Both the position numbers and the translations under genes were made by a program. From contig NZ_SSBL01000022.1 of NCBI RefSeq assembly GCF_004795105.1, positions 1 through 64,000 of the forward strand: 64,000 bases of DNA, written 5' to 3'. This document shows, one piece after another, positions 59,461-64,000 of the stretch. The stretch is from Streptomyces sp. A0642 (GTDB lineage: Bacteria; Actinomycetota; Actinomycetes; Streptomycetales; Streptomycetaceae). Within the stretch, counting starts at the first letter, position 1, and each line of letters opens with the position of its first letter. The notes under the pieces are model-generated. The model had not been told where the DNA came from. It saw only the letters and a program-made list of their open reading frames with translations, and did not search any database.

Positions 59461-60906
59461 TTACAGGGCGAGGCCCGTGAGGACCAGGACGCGCTCGTAG
59501 GTGTAGTCGTCCATCGCGTACCGGACGCCCTCGCGGCCGACGCCGGACTGCTTGGCTCCGCCGTAGGGCATCTGGTCGGCGCGGTACGAGGGGACGTCGC
59601 CGATGATCACGCCGCCGACCTCCAGCGCGCGGTGGGCGCGGAAGGCGGTCTGGAGGTCGTGGGTGAACACGCCTGCCTGGAGGCCGTACTTGGAGGAGTT
59701 CACGGAGGCGAACGCCTCGGCCTCGCCGTCCACCTTCTGCACCGAGAGGACCGGCCCGAAGACCTCCTCGTGGCAGAGGGTGACACCCTCGGGGAGCTCG
59801 GCGAGGACGGTCGGCGCGTATGTCGCCCCGTCGCGCTTGCCGCCGGTGAGCAGCTGGGCGCCGGCCTCCACGGCCTCGTCGACCCAGGACTCGACGCGCT
59901 TGGCGGCGTTCTCGTCGACGAGCGGGCCGACGTCGGTGGTGGCGTCTGACGGGTCACCGGTGACCTGCGCCTCGACGGCCGCGACGATCTTCGGCACGAG
60001 CCGGTCGTAGACGGAGGCGTCCGCGATGACGCGCTGCACCGAGATGCAGGACTGGCCGCCCTGGTAGTTCGAGAAGGTCGCGATGCGGGTCGCCGCCCAG
60101 TCCAGGTCCGCCTCGGAGGCGTAGTCGCCGAGGACGACCGCGGCGCCGTTGCCGCCGAGCTCCAGGGTGCAGTGCTTGCGGGGCACCGAGTCCATGATCG
60201 AGTAGCCGACCGGAGCGGACCCGGTGAACGAGATCACGGGCAGGCGCTCGTCCTGGACGAGGGCCGGCATGCGGTCGTTGGGGACCGTGAGCACGGACCA
60301 GGAGCCCGCGGGCAGGTCGGTCTCGGCCAGCAGTTCGCCGAGGATCAGCGACGAGATCGGCGTTGCCGGTGCGGGCTTCAGGATGATCGGGGCGCCGACG
60401 GCGATGGCCGGGGCCACCTTGTGGGCGCTCAGGTTCAGCGGGAAGTTGAACGGGGCGATGCCGAGGACCGTGCCGCGCGGGAAGCGGCGGGTCAGGCCGA
60501 GACGGCCGGTGCCGCCGGCGTCGGTGTCCAGGCGCTGGGCGTCACCGCTGTTGAAGCGGCGGGCCTCCTCGGAGGCGAAGCGGAACACGGAGACGGCCCG
60601 GCCGACCTCGCCGCGCGCCCACTTGATCGGCTTGCCGTTCTCGGCGGAGATCACCTGGGCGATCTCCTCGGTGCGCTCCGTCAGGCGCCGGGCCACGTGG
60701 TCGAGCGCGGCGGCGCGGACGTGGGCCGGGGTGGCGGCGAACTCCTCGCGCACGGCGTGTGCGGCGGCGACGGCCTCCTCGACCTGGGCCTCGGTGGGCA
60801 CGCTGACGGTGCCGACGAGACGCCCGTCCCAGGAGTTGGTGACGTCGAAGCTTTCCTCGCCGGTGGCCTCTCGGCCGGCCAGCCAGAAGGCGTGGGTGGA
60901 GGTCAT
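59461..60906 (-). CDS. NAD(P)-dependent aldehyde dehydrogenase
   Basis: 481 residues. Catalytic Cys287 in GGQSCISVQR, general-base Glu249 in TLELGGN, and the nucleotide-binding KPAP and FTGSAPVG loops. It resembles the succinate-semialdehyde/phenylacetaldehyde group; the substrate is not determinable here. Start ATG 60906 (MTSTHAFW). The PucR-type regulator immediately upstream on the same strand may control it. Confidence 0.93.
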   Translation of the reverse strand: MTSTHAFWLAGREATGEESFDVTNSWDGRLVGTVSVPTEAQVEEAVAAAHAVREEFAATPAHVRAAALDHVARRLTERTEEIAQVISAENGKPIKWARGEVGRAVSVFRFASEEARRFNSGDAQRLDTDAGGTGRLGLTRRFPRGTVLGIAPFNFPLNLSAHKVAPAIAVGAPIILKPAPATPISSLILGELLAETDLPAGSWSVLTVPNDRMPALVQDERLPVISFTGSAPVGYSIMDSVPRKHCTLELGGNGAAVVLGDYASEADLDWAATRIATFSNYQGGQSCISVQRVIADASVYDRLVPKIVAAVEAQVTGDPSDATTDVGPLVDENAAKRVESWVDEAVEAGAQLLTGGKRDGATYAPTVLAELPEGVTLCHEEVFGPVLSVQKVDGEAEAFASVNSSKYGLQAGVFTHDLQTAFRAHRALEVGGVIIGDVPSYRADQMPYGGAKQSGVGREGVRYAMDDYTYERVLVLTGLAL

Positions 60907-61032
60907 GGAGGTTCCGGCCCTTCGATGTCGTGGGGTGTTTCCGTTCCCCACCGTAGGGCCGACCCGTCCACCTGGCGTTTGTCCGGCATGGAGCACGCGG
61001 GAGCCGGGGTGCGCCGGTTTGGCGGACACGGT

Positions 61033-62601
61033 CTACGGGGCTGCCGGGGGGCTCGCGACCTTGAGGGCGAGCCAGAGCTCCATCCGGACGTCCGTGTCGT
61101 CCAGCGAGCGGCCGAGGATCTCCTCCACGCGTCGCATGCGGTAGCGCAGGGTGTGCCGGTGCACCCCGAGGTCCGCCGCGGCCGCGTCCCACTGGCCGTG
61201 GTGGGCGAGCCAGGCCCGCAGGGAGGCCACGAGGTCGCCCCGGCCCTTGGCGTCGTGCTCGTACAGCGCGCGGAGCATGCCGTCGGCGAAGGCCCTGACC
61301 GCGTCGTCCGCGAGCAGCGGCAGCACGGAACCGGCCGCCAGCTCCTCGTGCTCGACCAGGGCCCTGCCCCGGCGGCGGGCGACCGAGAGTGCCTGTTCGG
61401 CCTGCTTGTACGCCGCCGAGACGGCGATCGGTCCCGCCGGGGCGGAGAGGCCGACGACCACTTCCGCGTCCTGCGCGGACGGCTCGCGCGAAGGCGCGGC
61501 CTCCTGGGCCTCCGCGTAGGCGGCGACGGCGGCGACCGCGGCGCCTCCGTCGGCGGCCAGCACCACGAGGCGGTCGCCCTCGGGCACCATCAGCAGCGTC
61601 TCGCCGGACCGGGCGGCGGCGGTCTCCATGGCCTCGGTCAGCTGACCGGTGGTCGAGGGTTCGGCGGCCTCGGCGATGAGCAGCCGGAAGGGCGCGTCGA
61701 GCAGCCCGCCGTACAGGTCCCCGGCGACGCCGCGCGCGTGGTCGGGCTGGCCGGCCAGGAGCATGCGCAGCACGGCGGCGCCGAGTCGCTGCTCGGCGCC
61801 CTGGAGGGAGCGGGAGCGGGCCGTGGTGAGGGTGAGCAGGGCGACGGCCGAGTGGACCGCGTAGCGCTCCGCGGTGCCGAGCGCCGCACCGGTGCCCACG
61901 GCGAGTGCGCCGCGGACCCGTCGGCCGGTGCCGAGGGACTGGAGCTCGACGCGGTCGTCGGTGTCGCCGACGACGACGCTGGCCGGCGCGGGGCGCTCGC
62001 GCAGCCGTTCCACGTCGGCGGTGAGCCGGGCGGCGCGGCGGGCCGCCCAGTCGGGGGCGGCGGCCACCACGGCGCCGGAGGCGTCGTAGAGCGCGGCCCA
62101 GCCGTCGACGGTCGCGGCGAGACGGGTGAGGAGTTCGGCGGGGCCGTCCCCGGCGAGGGCCGCTCTGGTGAGTTCCCGCTGGGCTTCGAAACCCGCGGTG
62201 ACGGCCCGGTACTGGTCGGCGGCGATCTCCGAGGAGACGGCCTTCGCGATGGCGAGGAACGGCGTGCGGCGCGGCACTTCCAGCAGGGGCAGCCCGGCCT
62301 CCTCGGCGGCGTCGACGAGGGGCTGCGGCACGTCGTCGTAGTTCACCCCGACGGCGAAGCCGAGCCCGACCACTCCGGCGCCGGCCAGCCGTCGCACGTA
62401 CCGCCGCATGACCTCCGGGTTCTCGGCGTCGAGGTTGGTCGCGGTGACCAGGAGCAGCTCCCCGCCCTCCATGTAGGGGACGGGGTCGGCCAGCTCACTG
62501 GCGTGCGCCCAGCGCACGGGCGCGTCGAGCCGGTCCGCCCCCGCACGCACCGTGAGTTTGAGCGCCGAGTGCTGGACGAGCGAGGCGAGAGTGGGGGGCA
62601 T
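61033..62601 (-). CDS. PucR family transcriptional regulator
   Basis: 522 residues. N-terminal PucR/purine-catabolism domain (ALKLTVRAGADRLDAPVRWAHASELADPVPYMEGGELLLVT), a GGDEF-like/CdaR linker and a C-terminal helix-turn-helix (WDAAAADLGVHRHTLRYRMRRVEEILG). Members control catabolic genes in response to metabolites. Start ATG 62601. It lies 126 nt upstream of the aldehyde dehydrogenase, its probable target. Confidence 0.92.
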   Translation of the reverse strand: MPPTLASLVQHSALKLTVRAGADRLDAPVRWAHASELADPVPYMEGGELLLVTATNLDAENPEVMRRYVRRLAGAGVVGLGFAVGVNYDDVPQPLVDAAEEAGLPLLEVPRRTPFLAIAKAVSSEIAADQYRAVTAGFEAQRELTRAALAGDGPAELLTRLAATVDGWAALYDASGAVVAAAPDWAARRAARLTADVERLRERPAPASVVVGDTDDRVELQSLGTGRRVRGALAVGTGAALGTAERYAVHSAVALLTLTTARSRSLQGAEQRLGAAVLRMLLAGQPDHARGVAGDLYGGLLDAPFRLLIAEAAEPSTTGQLTEAMETAAARSGETLLMVPEGDRLVVLAADGGAAVAAVAAYAEAQEAAPSREPSAQDAEVVVGLSAPAGPIAVSAAYKQAEQALSVARRRGRALVEHEELAAGSVLPLLADDAVRAFADGMLRALYEHDAKGRGDLVASLRAWLAHHGQWDAAAADLGVHRHTLRYRMRRVEEILGRSLDDTDVRMELWLALKVASPPAAP

Positions 62602-62769
62602 GGGATCCGGGGGCCTTTGGGAGGGGGAGATTTCGCCGTCCCGTATGAACGGCCACCACCGATTCTGCCAGGTTGGCAGAGTCCCCGTCACCGCCGTACG
62701 GACCCGGCGGCCTCGGTCAGCTCAGCCGGGGCGGCGAGCCCGCCGTCACCGCTCCCGCCGTGCGGGCCG

Positions 62770-64000
62770 TCATCCGCCCAGCCGCACCAGGAGCGGCGGC
62801 GCGTGTTCGCCGTCGACCGTGGTGAGGGAGAGGACCGCGTGGCCGACGGGCAGCTCGTACGCCAGACCGGAGGCGGACCACCGTTCCCGCTCGACCTGGC
62901 GCACGGTCACCGCGTCCGTGGTGACGGCCTTGCCGGTGGCCAGCTTCCGCAGGGCGTGCAGGGCGCGGGTGAGCGGCTGGTCGGCGAAGACGCCGTGCTG
63001 GGCGACCTCGCGCACCTCCACCCACTCCTTGCCCCAGGCCTCGGAGAAGCGTTTGCCGTCCCAGGTGGTGACGCCGGGGAAGGCCATGGTGCAGCCGACC
63101 GCGCCGAGCAGTGCCGTGTGCAGCTCCTCGGGGACGTCGTCGAGCGTACGGAGGGTGAGGACGGCCCCGGCGTTGACGGAACGCAGCCGGCGGATGCGCC
63201 GGACGGTTTCGGCGGTGAGGGTGTGGGTCGCGTCGTCCAGGACCAGGCAGACGAAGAGCGAACGATCCGAGCGGGCCGCGGTGATCGCGTGGAACTGGGC
63301 GAGGACGATCCGGGCCAGCACCCGGGAAGCCTCGGCGTGGGCGCGTTCCGGCAGTTCGATGCGGACCCGCAGGGGATGCCGTTCCAGGGAGCGCAGCGAG
63401 AACGGGCGGGCGCCGGGCCCGGTGGCGAAGAACCCGGCGAAGGCGGGCCGGTCGAGCACGGCGATCCGGTCGGCGAGGACGGCGGCGGGGTCGCCGGCGC
63501 CGGCCGCCTGCCGCTGCCGGGCGTCCAGCTCGCGCAGCATCGCGCGGTCACCCGCCGCCTCCAGGGCCTCGCGCAGTCCGCCGAGCGCGGTCGCGGAGCA
63601 TTCGAGGAGTTCGCGGAGTTCGGGTACGGCGGGGAAGACGCCGTGGACGGCGCGGTAGGGGCCGAGCAGCTGGCCGAGCGCGGTCGCCGCCCGCCGGGTG
63701 TCCAGGGCGGGCAGGTCGCCAGCGAGTCCCTCGGCGAGGGCGGCCGCCGCCTCGTCGGGATCGGTCGTCCCGCCGTACAGGTCGAAGTCGTGCGCGGACG
63801 CGGGGTCGCCGATCCGGATGACGACGTCGTAGGCCCCGTCCGGCCCGAGCCGGTCGCCGGCCCCGCCGACGGCGAGCACGGCCGCCTGGCCGGTGAGCGC
63901 CCGCAGGGCGAGGGACTCGACGACGGGCCGCACGACCCGTTCCGTCTTCCCCGAGCCGGGCGGTCCGACGACCAGCAGCGAGGTGCCCAGGGACGCGGGT
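62770..64000 (-). CDS. ATP-binding protein (partial, 5' end beyond the window)
   Basis: At least 410 residues inside the window; the frame is open to the right edge. The part before the GTG at 63933 encodes GTSLLVVGPPGSGKTERVV, a Walker A motif (GPPGSGKT), so the real start lies beyond 64000. The C-terminal part has LFVCLVLDDAT (Walker B-like) and Ala/Leu-rich helices. It resembles actinobacterial FtsK/TraG-like ATP/GTP-binding proteins. Exact role unknown. Confidence 0.75.
   Translation of the reverse strand, partial: PASLGTSLLVVGPPGSGKTERVVRPVVESLALRALTGQAAVLAVGGAGDRLGPDGAYDVVIRIGDPASAHDFDLYGGTTDPDEAAAALAEGLAGDLPALDTRRAATALGQLLGPYRAVHGVFPAVPELRELLECSATALGGLREALEAAGDRAMLRELDARQRQAAGAGDPAAVLADRIAVLDRPAFAGFFATGPGARPFSLRSLERHPLRVRIELPERAHAEASRVLARIVLAQFHAITAARSDRSLFVCLVLDDATHTLTAETVRRIRRLRSVNAGAVLTLRTLDDVPEELHTALLGAVGCTMAFPGVTTWDGKRFSEAWGKEWVEVREVAQHGVFADQPLTRALHALRKLATGKAVTTDAVTVRQVERERWSASGLAYELPVGHAVLSLTTVDGEHAPPLLVRLGG

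Overview
This is a high-G+C actinobacterial chromosome segment. Gene content, GTG/TTG starts, WXG100 proteins, BldB, DUF397/DUF503/DUF4439 families and codon usage all point to Streptomyces, with gene order closely resembling the conserved core arm around rnj-dapA-thyX / pnp-rpsO / ESX / infB-nusA / proS-ispG-dxr in that genus. The species cannot be fixed from the sequence alone. There are no CRISPR arrays, insertion sequences, prophage genes or recognisable tRNA genes.

Layout. The first ~350 bases are AT-richer and, read on the minus strand, look like the promoter and pre-16S leader of an rRNA operon that runs off the left edge. Next come rnj (RNase J), dapA and thyX on the minus strand, then two small plus-strand membrane proteins. 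The minus-strand cluster rpsO - pnp - M16 peptidase - dapB - small membrane protein (10.7 to 5.3 kb) follows. From 10.9 to 26.4 kb lies a complete Streptomyces ESX (type VII) secretion locus: eccD (-), eccC (+), bldB (+), esxA/esxB (-), mycosin protease mycP (-), eccB (-), then eccE, a secretion-linked orphan and a ParA-like ATPase embedded in Pro/Gln-rich arms (+). It is closed by a strong terminator.

From 26.6 to 32.6 kb a five-gene peptide-type ABC importer (binding protein, two permeases, two ATPases) has overlapping stop/start codons between its last four genes. ribF and a 1,361-residue protein follow on the minus strand; in the latter both a trypsin-like domain and a STAND-type NTPase domain have lost key residues. 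The information-processing block rimP-nusA-ylxR-infB-DUF503-rbfA-truB (45.0 to 37.9 kb) is in classical order. Plus-strand genes at 45.2 to 47.1 kb encode a lipoprotein and a soluble ferritin-like protein with an ATGA overlap, then a phosphotransferase-fold protein without its catalytic residues. proS, two acetyltransferases, and the isoprenoid/site-2-protease cluster dxr-rseP-ispG follow on the minus strand. The right end holds a lipoprotein, an EPSP-synthase-family gene, a long acyl-CoA dehydrogenase, an aldehyde dehydrogenase with an upstream PucR-type regulator, and an ATP-binding protein cut by the right edge.

Most of the unusual content is in the ESX locus (shared promoter-like TAGGG elements, the disordered ParA protein, bldB lying inside a secretion cluster), the degenerate 1,361-residue protein, and the apparent pseudokinase at 46.2 kb.
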